Shown here: piece by piece, positions 1 to 11,088 of the stretch | Layout: each line of letters opens with the position of its first letter | How positions within the stretch are numbered: position 1 is the stretch's first letter | Assembly: GCF_003597395.2 (NCBI RefSeq) | Contig: NC_133777.1 | Coordinates: 6,938,042 to 7,002,041 of the forward strand | Reading direction: 5' to 3' | DNA from: Chelonoidis abingdonii | Taxonomy: Eukaryota > Chordata > Testudines > Testudinidae | Length of the DNA stretch: 64,000 nt | The notes under the pieces: model-generated | The model's database searches: none | Told to the model about the DNA's origin: nothing | Seen by the model: the letters and a program-made list of their open reading frames with translations, nothing else | Translations under genes and position numbers: made by a program

Positions 1-2090
1 GCGTAGCCATGTTGGTAGGAGAAGCACGGTCCACATCAGCATTTACGTGGGTGTAACTTGTCTCTCTCAGGGAGGTGGTTTATTCGCACTCCTGAGCAAC
101 ATAAATTAAGCCAACATAAGCTGCAGTGCAGACACAGCTTTAGTCTTTGCAAAATGCTTTGAGATTGTCACATGACAGGCACTAAGTAGTATTATTTTGT
201 ACAGCAGTGCCTGAAATGAAACCCAACTCCATGTCTGTGACACCCTGTAATGGAAGGACAGGGACCAATGATATAGAATCTGTAGCTTCTGATGCATCAC
301 TGTGAATGTCAATATGCAATTCTTTAAGTGAGCTGAAGTCTAGGTTAACTGCTTCCCTTCATTCTAAACCTACCTATTGATGGTATTTCTAAGGAAGCGT
401 TTAAGCACCAACCTTTCCCCTTCTCCCTGTATTATGTAAGTCTGCAGCCTTGCAAACTGCAAACACCACAGAGCTCCTGATTTTTAAATCTACATCTTAA
501 TTGTAGCTGCAAAAGGTTTCTAGTGGTGGGAGAGGAACAAAAGTGGAGTGAGTCAGTGGGGCTTAAGAACTGGCACATCTAGGAGTCTTATCAGGCAAGC
601 CTCTCTGAGGAACAAAACCCGACCAGCCTAGTCATTGCATTCTGCATTGCTGTTCAGGAGATGCCAGTTCAGCTCCCAGGTTCGGCCCCGTTTTTACCCA
701 GAGTGGCAAAGGGGATGCAAATGCTATGGACACTCAGTAGCAATCTCTAGCTGATTAAGGAGCAGCATTACTAGGCATCTTAGTGGATCCCATTGTATAC
801 TCCTTGTTGGCCAAGTTGGCTGTCAAACAGTGCCTGGATGAGGGACACCAGGAACATGGGGGGAAAGGACAGAATCACACTGGCGGTGACAAGGATACTC
901 TCACAAGACCCCTTAAATTAATCCAAACAAATATATGACCACTCAGCAAAAGAGATCCGACGTGCTCACAGCAGGGGCAGGAGTGGTGTCTATGGTTCTT
1001 CAAGAGGTCCTCCAATCCCCTAGAGACAACTCCCCCCCCAAAAGGGGCAAATATTATTATATGGGAGGAAGTGATCACAGTGAGAAAGGAAACAGTGAAC
1101 CGAGTCCTACATTATGGGCTAGATCCCCCTCGTCCAGCTGTGACTGAGCTCTGCTCAGTGCAGAACCTGAGAAGGGGGCAAAGATAGCTGTACCCCAACT
1201 TTTTGCTCCCTCTTCCAATCCCGGGGCTGGCCCAGGCCCAGTTTGGCTGTTGACACAATATAGAGCAGTCTCAGGGCTGCTACAGTTCGCTTGCAGCCGT
1301 AACAGCCCTCGGGATGGCAGCACAACTCCAGCCTCACTCCCATTCCCCAGTCGCACGCCTCCTATGCTGGCAGCTGGCCGTGCCAGCTCTATGCCACTGG
1401 TGAATTCCTGAACACAAGGGGAATCCTCAGCTGGCTGCTCAGAAGAACTTTTAAGTCTGCTTTGCACTGCTTCACTGGGGAAAGGCAGACTTGGTGAGGC
1501 TGAGGATCTGAGCCTATGTACCCAATAGAAGCTTTGCTACTACTTGGGTCCCAGCTCCTACAGTCACTTCCCCTGCTCCGCTTCAGAAAGGGTGCGTGCA
1601 TATAGCAGGGGCCCGTGTAAATTTCACTCGAGTCTCATCATAGTTACCCTGACCTCAGTGATGATACTCTGCATTTACACCACTATAACTGAGATCAGAA
1701 CCTGGCCCTTAGTGTCCCACGTAGCCTGAAGGACACTCAGGCACGGAGAGCGCCTATTTTTAACCCTTTGAATCCCAGAGTTATTTTACCAGGGTGTCTC
1801 TTAGCTGACCATCGTGCGTCCATCAGAAAATGCCAAGCCTACCCAACCTGAAAATAGCCTGTGTACTGGGCCACTTACACTGAGGAGATGCCCTGGCTGT
1901 GTACAGGGGCACCTTGCCTGCCAGGGGCCAAAGTAGGGGTTTAAAAATAGCGTGTCTCTCTCACACACACCAAAAAAAACCCAAACCCAGACCGAGGCAG
2001 GAATAACAAAAGCAGTGATCAGTAAAGAATATCCCAAGAGGCTGTAAGTTCTTCAATTAGAGCTCTCATTATAGGCCGAGAAACTCCACT
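1..2090. other. Non-genic flank, no gene recognised
   Basis: No recognisable exon, RNA gene or clear mobile element on either strand. Open frames here (longest about 130 codons, minus strand near 1075-1467) have no domain pattern and no splice or start context. The stretch around 1640-1705 resembles a short ancient motif (trend: 'atttacacc...actgagatcagaacctggccc') that recurs near 8675-8725 and 48143-48220. Confidence 0.5.
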
Positions 2091-2099
2091 CTCTTCTGT

Positions 2100-4620
2100 A
2101 CGGCTAACACTTTTTTTTTTTCCTTTTAAAGAAAAAAAGCGGGGAGGGGAAAGAGGAGGAACGCTGAATCTTTAATGCAACAGACAGGTCTGCTGAGATT
2201 CACTTTGGCTCTTATTTTGACTTTCATCTAAAAGAGCTGCCCTGGGAATCCATTAAGTCCAATTTAAATCGACTCTCCGCCCCCATGCTTTCTCCCCGCC
2301 CTGCCCAACCCCCTCCACTCTTCTCCCCTTGGAAACAAACAAACAAATTGAGCGGGGGGGGGGGGAGGCAGAGCCTTGCAGGAATGGTTTTTTTTTTAAT
2401 TTTGAAAGACGTGCTACAAGGAGCTCACCCTTCCCAAGGCACTTAGCAGATTTTTATTGCTGCACAAAAATAAAATCCAGAACGGTGGCCACACTTGGAT
2501 AAGGTCTCAGTATCAGTATCTCAATCACCACCTTTCTCTGGCTGATAAGGTTTCACAGGCTCACGCTGTACTTTTGGTTCCTAATTTTCACGTGTTTTTT
2601 CTCCTCTATCTTTTTTTTAATTACTATTAGCTGGCCTTGTAACAATATCAGCCAGTAAAGTTTGAATGGATCTGATTTCATGTACCACTTCAGTTCCAGT
2701 TTTCCTCTGCTAGTTCGACAGTTGCAAAAATCATTCTTTGCATTCAAAAAATCAAATTCCATTCCACACACACGCAAGCCCCTGTGAGCTGCTCAGTAAT
2801 GATAGAGAATGGACAGCCCCCCTTGGCTGTCATGTACGACACGGTCATTCAAGCGCTGCTTCTGTAGTATAAGCACTTTTCCAACCCCCCGCACCCCCCC
2901 TGCGCCATACACACACATTCTGCATTGCACCCTATTCATATGTTTTCAATCATTGCCATTCCTTTATTTAAAACAAAAGCTTGCTCGCTCTGTCTCTCAC
3001 ACACACACATTCTGAAAAGTGAAATCTCTATAAGGGGGCTGTGAGTTGGTTGTTTGGGTTGTTTTTTAATGACAATGGACGGGTTTTGTATAAATTTGCC
3101 ATGGGAAAGGAGGAGCAGGAGAGCATGTGAAAGTCTTATGGAGGGGGTTTCCGAACACCCAGCCAGATGTGCAAATCCTGGGATTACTCATATCTCGGCT
3201 AAAACAATTTTTTCTGGCAGGCACGTCTGATACACACCAAATCAGCGAAAGACAACAAATCAAATCAGGGTTCGCACACAAAGACAACAGCAATGATTGT
3301 GGGACACTGGGGCTCATCAGTGCCGGAACTTTTTAAAGTAGAAAAACATGCACATGAATAACTCTACCACTAAAAAAAACCTCCTTGACAGACCTAAAAA
3401 CCCCATTTTTTATTATTATTTCAACTTCCAAAAAGTGGGGGGGCGAGACTAGCGACATGAAGAAATCTCTGTCGTATACACACACACAGACGCACAAATA
3501 TTCGGAGTCTCAGCTGTATCTCTGTTCAGATGCCCATTACCAATAATGTCGCTACAAATTTGCAACAAATTTAAACCCCTTTTTTAATTATAGAAAAACA
3601 CACACACACAAAACCCCCAAATATTGCAAGCAGGCCACAGACAAACTCGGCAATGCCAGAAACATATGGTGTAGTCTCAACTGAAAAGGGCAGCAAGTTG
3701 CACAAGAGAAAAATTAATCAGAAAAAAGCGCTATAAATTCCCAAGGAACATTTTGCAGACCCTCCAGTGAAAAAAGGCACAAAGATGCAGCTGGTAACAA
3801 TACCTGCAATGTTTCTTGTGCTCCTCTCTCTCTCTTTCACTCTCTCGTGCTGTCTCTCTCTCTCTTCCTCCTCTTCCAGAACACAGTAGCCAGATTAGAT
3901 CCTTAGGAAAAAAAAAAGTGAGAAATAGCACAATTCTTTTTTTTTTTTTTTTTTGCTTTCCTTCTCAGCAACCCTTCTAAGCTCCTTCAATAGCCATTAT
4001 TCATGGACCACTAGGGGATATAAGGTAATTAGAAACGGCCCTATAGCATCCAGCCTGAAAATTTAATGCCAGTGGTAGGAGTGGTTGGGGGGGTTGGCTG
4101 CAGGCTGCTACACCAGACAGGAGGGCGCTTTGGTGGAGCTAGGGAAGAGGTGAGGGTTGGGGGTGGAGGGGAAGGAAAGGAAAGGAAAGGAAGAGAGCGT
4201 GGTTTGTCCGATCTCTCGATAGAGATGTCAGGTCATTGGGCAGGATGGCCAGAGATGCAGAGGGGCTAGTGACAGTGTGTGTCTTTTTACTATTATTAAT
4301 TATTATTATTATTTATTGAGTGGGTAGCAGGCTTGCCTTGCCTGTGTGATCTATGCTAGGTTTGTGTGTGTGAGTGTGTGTGCGCGTGTTTGTGCCAGGA
4401 ATAGCAATCAGCAGCAGAAGCAGCACACAGAGCACAAAAATGCCATCATGCAGGGTCAACAGAAAGCTGCAGACATTTTTTTTTTTTTTGGCTTAATCCT
4501 CTAGAGGGGGAAGAGAGAAAAGGAAGAAGGAGGTTGCTAGTTCCTTTATAGTTTTTCATTTTTCTTTCCTCAGTCTCAAGTGGTCACATTAACAACAAAA
4601 AAACAAAACCACCCACCCAC
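2100..4620. other. AT-rich non-genic tract with many simple repeats
   Basis: The block contains short CA tracts (near 3477-3490 and 3598-3614), a CT/TC tract (about 3823-3865), a poly-T run (about 3937-3954), a GGAAA tandem (about 4171-4190), ATT triplets (about 4290-4315), a GT tract (about 4362-4390) and a second poly-T (about 4478-4490). No exon is recognised. A weak minus-strand splice-like motif near 3800-3820 has no supporting reading frame. The sequence between the simple repeats is AT-rich and not repeat-like, so it may be regulatory, but nothing in it proves this. Confidence 0.5.
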
Positions 4621-5299
4621 CCAAACATCCCAGCCTGCATCAGAGAGATACAGAACAGTCTTGGGGTCTGAGGCTGTGTTTCATTTTTGAATGCAATGAT
4701 CAGATAGGTGGACGCGTAAGGTAGCTGGGAAAAGAAAGAGCACGGCAGAGAGGGGGGCGGAGAAATGAGAACAAATCACACCTGCAGCTTTCTCTGTTCT
4801 GCCTAGCCAGCTGCAGCCAAGGCAGTGACTGACAGGAAAAATACAGAAGCTCGGACTCCAAGCTTTGTGCATCTGTTGGGATTTAGGTGGACGGTGGCTG
4901 GCAAATTAGATCTGACGGCAGCTAATCTCCTTGCATGGTGGTTTTAGGTTTTGTGTTTGGAATGAGGGACGGGGAGCATTAACAAAGAGCAATCCTTCCC
5001 CATGCACCTCTTCTAAATGAAAAATCATGAGAGAAACAAGGACATTAGGCACTGCCAGGTTAAAGGAAATCAATGGCCCTATGAAAAGTTTCAAAACCAG
5101 AGGAATCACCATGACATTGCAGACCATTGGTTCCCAAAGCCAGGTGTCCTGCTTCCAAGTGTCCCATGCTGGCTGCCCCAGAGGAAGTTATAAAGCCCTC
5201 TTACTACAGTTCTTTGGGTCATACTCGCCCATGGGGAGAGTGGGAACTTTTGCCTGACCCCAAGCTGGTGATCAGACGATGCCCTGAATATTAGGATTG
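4621..5299. other. Non-genic, nothing recognised
   Basis: No coding pattern, repeat family or regulatory signature could be supported here. Confidence 0.4.
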
Positions 5300-5530
5300 A
5301 TATCCCCTTCTGCAAGTGCTACTCTTATTTTTTTAATGTTACTAAGTTATTTGCCTCAATGATCTCCCATGGCAGCAAGTTTTAGGGTTTAATCGTACAT
5401 TGTGAAAAAGAGAATTCACTGGGATCCATTTGCAGTCTGTTGGCTTTTAATTTCACATAGAACCCCCTGTTGATGAATTATGGGGTTAGAGTACATAGGA
5501 ACCTTCTTTTCCCTATTATTTTTTGTATAT
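5300..5530 (-). mobile_element. Decayed CR1-type LINE 3' region fragment
   Basis: The segment carries the order 'cccatggcagcaagtt ... attgtgaaaaag ... ttggcttttaatttc'. It aligns by eye with the better preserved copies at 22624-23120 and 54850-55215 (the 'gtggcaatgagttcc...tgaaacagtatttcc...' type). In sauropsid genomes this sequence belongs to antisense CR1-type LINE 3' sequence. Heavily diverged; boundaries approximate. Confidence 0.4.
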
Positions 5531-5744
5531 ATTCAGAGGTCAAACAATAAATAGAGATCAATCCTCATAAGGCGGCAAAGGTTTGACTATTAGTCTTCCA
5601 TGAAGTCCAGAGTCATTCAAAATATCTCCTCCTTCACCCAATTTCCCACTCCTTGGGACTGTTCTTCTCCCAGCTGTCTTCTCCTCCTCCCCACTCCTCC
5701 AAGCTCTCTCCTAACTCCAGACCCAGTTGAGCTGGTTTATTCTC

Positions 5745-5910
5745 TAACATAATATACTATAACAAATCCGTGATCACTTAGGACTTCACAAGTGTCACAT
5801 TGCTGTACACCCCAGCCAGTCAGAACTTCAAGGCAGTAGTGGGGCTAGCACTCAGATCCTCTTAATCCAAAAACACAGATCCCTTTCTACCACTTGACCT
5901 GAAAGAAAAT
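5745..5910 (-). repeat. MIR/CORE-like SINE remnant (antisense)
   Basis: Contains 'acttaggacttcacaag...aaggcagtagtggggctagcactcagatcctcttaatcc...ccctttctaccacttgacc'. This follows the antisense order of amniote tRNA-derived MIR-like SINEs, ending in the 'ccactagacc' tRNA-like head. Old and diverged; the family call rests on pattern only. Confidence 0.3.
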
Positions 5911-6550
5911 CTCCTTTAGCACTTAGCAACAGAGGGGCTATGACCCATACTGGACATTTTTGATTCCATAAAGCAGACAGGAGACACACACTAGTTAATT
6001 CATCACAAAAATATTTTTTCTAGTACTGATATACAGCTCCTTGGTCTATAGTTTTTATGTCACCTTTGAATCCCATAAAATATGCAGTATTGTCAACTCT
6101 ATCATGCTCTTTTAAATCCCCAGCTCCTGGAATCATGTGATTGCATGAGAATCTCAGCTTTTGTAGTTAAGTTTCTAGCCCTCACACTTTCAGAGAAAAG
6201 CTTGTCTATGTGAACCTTAAAAGTCCAAAAGTCAGAAGGCAAATTAAAACAATCCAAAATGTACTATTTTTAAAATCTCATGATTTCAGAGGTGTCTGTC
6301 TCATGATTTTGGGATGTTTTGGATTGGCAATGCTGACTATGGTTCAACATTGCTTACCCCTTGGTGTAATGACACAGTAGCTATTTTAATGACACATTAC
6401 AGCTGTCCCAGCCCAATCCAATGGAAGTTTTGCTTGAGTAACGACTATAGCTCACGCCTCTGCTAATCAGATTACTTTATTCTTTAGCTCTTTCAGCTAC
6501 CCCAAGGGAATCACATCGTCCAGTTGCGAGGAATGGTAGGTTGGGGTCCA

Positions 6551-6595
6551 CTGTACCATGCAATAGAGGATAAGACACTCTATTGCATGGTACAG
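6551..6595. repeat. Perfect 18-bp inverted repeat (9-bp loop)
   Basis: Left arm CTGTACCATGCAATAGAG at 6551-6568 and right arm CTCTATTGCATGGTACAG at 6578-6595 are exact reverse complements, separated by 9 bases (gataagaca). The match ends abruptly at both outer sides. There are no transposon termini or target duplication around it. It is too short for a normal microRNA precursor stem and could be a template-switch mutation product or a cruciform site. Confidence 0.9.
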
Positions 6596-6599
6596 AAAG

Positions 6600-7505
6600 A
6601 ACCACCTCCCTGCTTCACACTTATCACGGTCCCTTGTTCCACACCCAGCTCTAGAGGGCAGAGTTCACTAGGGTAATAAGAGGCAACAGCTTCCTTTCAA
6701 GTCACTCATCCCCGTTGCACCATCACTTCTCAAGCTGTTAGAACAACGCCAGCCGAGTTCTGTCAGCGTCTCACCGTTGCCACCTACAAACAGTAACTGC
6801 CCCGGTTGTGATCTGCTGGCCTGGGAGCTCCACTGAGTCTCCCACGGGGCTTTCTATTTCCCAGATATTGAATTCATTTCTTGTCATTTCTCTTTAAGAC
6901 ACAGCCTCTTCGTTCTGCACATTTCCTTTTCAATTCCAATTTATGCCTAACCTCACAAAGTTTACGTTCTATCATCATTACTCCGTCTGAATTTCCATTT
7001 TCTCAGGGATACTTGGTTTGAAACAACCCTTGTACCTTGCCATCTCGCTGTACTGTTTGCTTCTTGTCCTTTGATTCCTTATTCGTAGGGAATATTCAGC
7101 CCTTCTCTGATTCCAGTAAAGTATCTTATGCAGTCTGCAAGCTGAGCCGATGGATTTCCATTTCCTAACTTTGTCCTTCAGGCTGTTTTCTACTAGCTTC
7201 CTCATTCTGAAAAAAATCCTCACAGGTGTGATTGCATCTGCAAGGATGTTGAACCTTAATTATCTGTGGTCACTGTTATCTGTGGCCAGTCACACTTCAC
7301 TTCTTGGCCCAGCTCCTGTGCTTGAGTCAGAATTAGGTCACAAGTCACCTCTCCTCTTCCAGAGCAAACTGTTCCATGAACCAATAGCTCATGATCTTGA
7401 GAAATTGTTTCTCCAAATCACATCCTCGTGTGAGGTTCAGTTTATATTCAGGTAGCTAAAGCCATCCATTTTTACTGTTTTGACTAGAGTTTGTTCCCTC
7501 CCTGA
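6600..7505. other. Non-genic, nothing recognised
   Basis: No exon or clear repeat could be supported. A 101-codon plus frame at 7150-7455 has no domain pattern and is treated as chance. Confidence 0.4.
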
Positions 7506-7513
7506 CTACTCAC

Positions 7514-7776
7514 CAGGGCTGGCTCCAGCTTTTTTGCTGCTCCAAGCAGAGGTAAGAAAAAAGAAAAAGAAAAATCCGATTGAGCTGCCACCGAAGTGCT
7601 GCCAAAGAGGAAGACAGGGAGTGAAGGACCCACCTCTGAACTGCTGCCGAAGACTGGACTGATTGGGCTGCTGCCAAAGTGCCGCTGCGCCGCTCCAACA
7701 ACAGGCGCACTGCCACCCCCTTCTATTGGCCGCCCCAGGCACCTGCTTCCTTCGCTGGTGCCTGGAGCCAGCCCTG
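7514..7776. mobile_element. hAT-type MITE with 8-bp target duplication
   Basis: A 263-bp non-autonomous element. Its first 15 bases CAGGGCTGGCTCCAG (7514-7528) are the exact reverse complement of its last 15 (7762-7776). It is flanked by CTACTCAC (7506-7513) and CTTCTCAC (7777-7784), an 8-bp target-site duplication with one mismatch, as expected of hAT transposition. The interior has alternating 'ctgccgaag/ctgccaaag' motifs and no transposase; the frames reading through it are not genes. This 'agggctggctccag' family is common in turtle genomes. Confidence 0.85.
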
Positions 7777-7784
7777 CTTCTCAC

Positions 7785-8650
7785 AGCACTCACTATTCAC
7801 CACCCATGTTCTGATCCAGAAATTGACGGCACAACTCACTGTTCTCATGACCTGCAAATTATATCTACAGGGATTCAGCCTCATGACTACACATCCCCTC
7901 CCCCCGCCCCACTACATGGACACATTTGTGTAGCTAGGAATTACATCAGTCCAATGGTTATTCTCATCACAGATTTCAGAAATGCCAGTTGCCGTCCAAG
8001 CCTTCTTCCAGTGCAGGCTGGTACAACTTCTCCTCTTGCTTTTAAGCTTCTCACCCTGTTACAAATAAGGATGACAAATGATGACAGAGCAATCTGCCCA
8101 TTTTCCATAACTCTTTTTGCCAAACCGTTGCCTTCTTGGATGGCTCCTCCTGGACCCCCTCCTCCAAACATAGTCACTGCCCTATTCTCTGCCATCCAGA
8201 GCAGATTTCCTTGTCCAGCATGAGTGCGCCTCGGCACCTGCTTCTCATTTAAATAACTTTAATTTTCTTCATTTGTCAGCCGTCAAGCTCTCAGCTGATT
8301 CCAGTGGAGACTTTCTGCGCACCCTGTCCCTTCCTCAAAGGCGTTCCCCTATGTCTAATCAGCTCACATCCTACACTCCAGCTTCAGCCTAGCTGGGGCT
8401 ACATGGAACCAGAAGCATGTCAGAGGAAGCCACTGTAGAGGCTTTGGATTTCAACAGTCACCATCAGAATGATCTAAATTTAGTTTCCAGGACTTCCTTT
8501 CTGCAGTTCCTGACGCCACTGCTTCTGACGTACACTGTGATTGCAGGCTCCTCCCCAGTCCTAAGGGACAGAGCCTGCACCTACACGTCAGCAGGAATTT
8601 TGTCATTCACTTGAGTGTGCGTAGGATGGGATGTAAAAGGTTATGAGCCG
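7785..8650. other. Non-genic, nothing recognised
   Basis: A plus-strand frame of about 186 codons begins inside the hAT MITE and runs through here to 8223. It has no recognisable domain and its start is repeat-derived, so it is not called as a gene. Confidence 0.4.
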
Positions 8651-8654
8651 GACG

Positions 8655-8722
8655 CTCCTCTCACTTACACCGGTTGTACACCACTGACTTGAATGGGGTT
8701 ACTCTGGATTTACACCATAAGT
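8655..8722. repeat. Short imperfect inverted motif, ancient repeat remnant
   Basis: 'ctcacttacacc' near the left end and 'tttacaccataagtgag' near the right end form an imperfect inverted repeat around 'cactgacttgaatggggtt'. Similar text ('cacttacgctggcgtaa...aatggagttaatg') recurs near 48143-48220. This looks like an old repeat family of unknown name. Confidence 0.35.
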
Positions 8723-8755
8723 GAGCGGTGCATCAGGGCCCATCTATACACCTTG

Positions 8756-8772
8756 AGTATGTCTACACTACG
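8756..8772 (+). repeat. Harbinger left terminal inverted repeat
   Basis: The terminal sequence contains GTCTACACTACG, matched in inverted orientation at 13044-13060. It is shared in diverged form by the short elements at 22038 and 26528. Confidence 0.8.
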
Positions 8773-9122
8773 AGATTATTCCAATTTTACAGAAAACAGT
8801 TTTTTAAAACAGATTGTATAAAGTCGAGTGCACGCGGCCAAACTAAGCACATTAATTTGGCGGTGTGCGTCCATGTACAGAGGCTAGCGTCGATTTCTGG
8901 AGTGTTGCACTGTGGGTAGCTATCCTGTAGCTATCCCATAGTTCCCACAGTCTCCCCCACCCATTGGAATGCTGGGTTGAGATCCCAGTGCCTGATGGGG
9001 CAAAAAACATTGTCGCTGGTGCTTCTGGGTACAGCCTCACCCCTCCCTCCGTGAAAGCAGCAGCCAACCGTTTTGCGCATTTTTTCCTGGGTGAACTGTG
9101 CAAACGCCATAGCACAGCAAGC

Positions 9123-10412
9123 ATGGACCCAGCTGAGCTCAAGACAGCAATCACAGACGTCTTAGAGACCTCCCGCATTCTTGTGCAGTCAATGCTGAAC
9201 CAGGACCTGCAAAGCCACGTGAGGAGGCGACGGCTACAGCAGCGAGGCGACAAGAGCGATGAGGACATGGACACAGAATTCTCTCAAACCGCGGGCCCCT
9301 GCACTTTGGAGATCCTGCTGGTAATGGGGCAGGTTCTAGTCATTGAATGACGATTTTGGGCGCAGGAAACAAGCATAGACTGGTGGGACTGCATAGTGTT
9401 GCAGGTGTGGGACGATTCCCACTGGGTGCGAAACTTTCGCATGCGTAAGGGCACTTTCATGGAACTTTGTGACTTGCTTTCCCCTGCCCTGAAGCGCCAG
9501 AATACAAAGATGAGAGCAGCCCTCACAGTAGAGAAGTGAGTGGCAATAGCTCTCTGGAAGCTCGCAACGCCAGACAGCTACCAGTCAGTCAGGAATCAAT
9601 TTGGAGTGGGCAAATCTACTGTGGGGGCTGCTGTGATGCAAGTAGCCAAAGCAATCACTAAGCTGCTGCTACGAAAGGTTGTGACTCTGGGAAATGTGTA
9701 GGTCATAGTAGATGGCTTTGCTGCAATGGGATTCCCTAACTGTGGTGGGGCGATAGATGGAACCCATATCCCTATCTTGGCACCCGAGCACCAGGGCACC
9801 CACTACATAAACCGCAAGGGGTACTTTTCAATGGTGCTGCAAGCACTAGTGGATCACAAGGGACGTTTCACCAACATCCACGTGGGATGGCCAGGAAGGG
9901 TTCATGACGCTCGCGTCTTCAGAAGCACTACTCTGTTTAAACGGCTGCAGCAAGGGAATTACTTCCCAGACCAGAAAATAACCGTTGGGGATGTTGAAAT
10001 GCCTGTCGTTATCCTGGGTGACCCAGCCTACCCCTTGATGCCATGGCTCATGAAGCCATACACAGGCAGCCTGGACAGTGGTCAGGAGCTGTTCAACTAC
10101 AGGCTGAGCAAGTGCAGGATGGTGGTAGAATGTGCATTTGGCCATTTAAAAGGGCGCTGGCGAACATTACTTACTCGCTCAGACCTCAGCCAAACCAATG
10201 TCCCGTTTGTTATTGCTGCTTGCTGTGTGCTCCACAATCTCTGTGAGAGTAAGGGGGAGACATTTATGGCGGGGTGGGAGGCTGAGGCAAATCACCTGGC
10301 CGCTGAGTACGAACAGCCAGACACCAGGGCGATTAGAAGAGCACACCAGGAAGCGGTGCGCATCAGAGAAGCTTTGAAAACCAATTTCATCACTGGCCAG
10401 GGTACGGTGTGA
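9123..10412 (+). pseudogene. Harbinger transposase (HARBI1-like DDE), three in-frame stops
   Basis: DDE nuclease-type transposase of the DDE_Tnp_4/HARBI1 family, which cuts and pastes the element's ends in the nucleus. The frame from the ATG at 9123 (MDPAELKTAI...) to TGA at 10410-10412 is 429 codons plus stop, a normal length for the family. No frameshift occurs, but stops interrupt it at 9348-9350 (TGA), 9537-9539 (TGA) and 9699-9701 (TAG). A helix-turn-helix-like stretch (SVRNQFGVGKSTVGAAV) lies near residues 155-175. The catalytic residues are all present: D212 in GAIDGTHIP, D300 in LGDPAYPL and E336 in VVECAFGHLKGRW. HDARVFRST and the CCVLHNLCE tail are also typical. The longest uninterrupted piece (9726-10412) carries the whole catalytic core. 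All three stops could be C-to-T changes. AATAAA follows at 10518-10523. The start is chosen because the coding pattern begins there; an upstream in-frame ATG at 8964 looks like leader. Confidence 0.9.
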
Positions 10413-10517
10413 CTGTTGTGTTTGTTTCTCCTTGATGAAAACACCCACCCCGCCCTTGATTGACTCATTCCCTTTAAGCCACCCCCCCACCTTTGATCAC
10501 AGCTTGCTTTCTAAGGA

Positions 10518-10523
10518 AATAAA
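10518..10523 (+). terminator. Poly(A) signal of transposase gene
   Basis: AATAAA lies 106 bases after the transposase stop. It sits only 28 bases from the opposing minus-strand signal at 10552-10557, so the two transposon genes end tail to tail. Confidence 0.6.
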
Positions 10524-10551
10524 GTCACTCTCGTTCAAAAATCATGTATTC

Positions 10552-10557
10552 TTTATT
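10552..10557 (-). terminator. Poly(A) signal of SANT/Myb-like gene (minus)
   Basis: TTTATT on plus is AATAAA on minus, 7 bases past the stop of the minus-strand second gene (stop 10564-10566). The very short 3' untranslated region suggests that either the stop has been shifted by mutation or a later cleavage site is used. Confidence 0.5.
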
Positions 10558-10563
10558 AACTAA

Positions 10564-11088
10564 TTATAAAAAGAGGGCGAGAACTGACAAGGTAGCACTG
10601 GTGGGATTTGGGAGGAGAATAGCAGGGAAGGAAAAGGCCACTAAAAATATTTCATAATAATGAGAGCCTATTGGTTGGGCTGTCCACTGGGGTGGAGTGG
10701 GTGGGTGCACGGAACCAACCCCACAAGTTCTTACTCGTCTGGTGGGTGAGTAGGCTAAGGAACATAGTGAGGGGGGAGGGTGGTTATACAGGGGCTGCAG
10801 CAGCATTCTGTGATCCTGCTGCCGTTCCTGAAGCTCCACCATATGCCAGAGCATGTCAGTTTGATCACGCAGCAGCCCCAGAGTTGCATCCCGCCACCGC
10901 TGATCTTCCTGCCGCCACTTCTCATCTTGAGCGTCTCTCCTGTCCTCACTTTGGTCCCTCCTGTCCTCATGTTGGTCCCTCCTGTCCTCACGGTCACTGG
11001 CATCTTTCCTGTATTTTGCTACTACGTTCTTCCACTCATTCAGATGAGCTCTTTCATTGCGGGTCACTTCCATCATTTCTGAAAACAT
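10564..11088 (-). pseudogene. Harbinger SANT/Myb-like second protein, C-terminal part
   Basis: In animal Harbingers a Myb/SANT-domain partner protein binds the element and brings the transposase to the nucleus and DNA. This 174-codon minus frame is its C-terminal half. MFSEMMEV is followed by an acidic/basic helix with three EDRRDQ heptad units, then KWRQEDQRWRDATLGLLRDQ and MVELQERQQDH, a typical coiled-coil and leucine-rich tail, then a Pro/Ser-rich end. Upstream in the same frame lies SQIRRRKKKTQEE, a family-typical basic nuclear-localisation-like stretch, preceded by a stop near 11140. The last 40 or so residues (from about PPTPPQ on) are less family-like and may be read past an indel. 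The heptads are encoded by a 21-bp tandem repeat (10937-10992). The gene is broken: its SANT domain is in a separate decayed segment (12430-12640). Confidence 0.75.
10937..10992. repeat. 21-bp tandem repeat, 2.7 units, coding heptads
   Basis: Units 10937-10957, 10958-10978 and partial 10979-10992 (CTCCTGTCCTCA with a variable tail) encode EDRRDQ-type heptads on minus in the coiled-coil of the SANT/Myb-like protein. The unit length keeps the frame and the heptad register. Confidence 0.85.

Noticed and set aside
3731..3931. Minus-strand exon ending near the 'attgcag|gtattg' motif
   Set aside because: The frame runs into a CT/GA simple repeat, and the putative splice site has no consistent reading frame.
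6551..6595. microRNA precursor
   Set aside because: The 18-bp stem with 9-base loop is too short for a normal precursor and the flanks do not extend the pairing.
7663..8223. 186-codon plus frame
   Set aside because: Starts inside the hAT MITE and has no domain pattern.
9846..10145. 99-codon minus frame inside the transposase
   Set aside because: Shadow of the transposase reading frame on the other strand.
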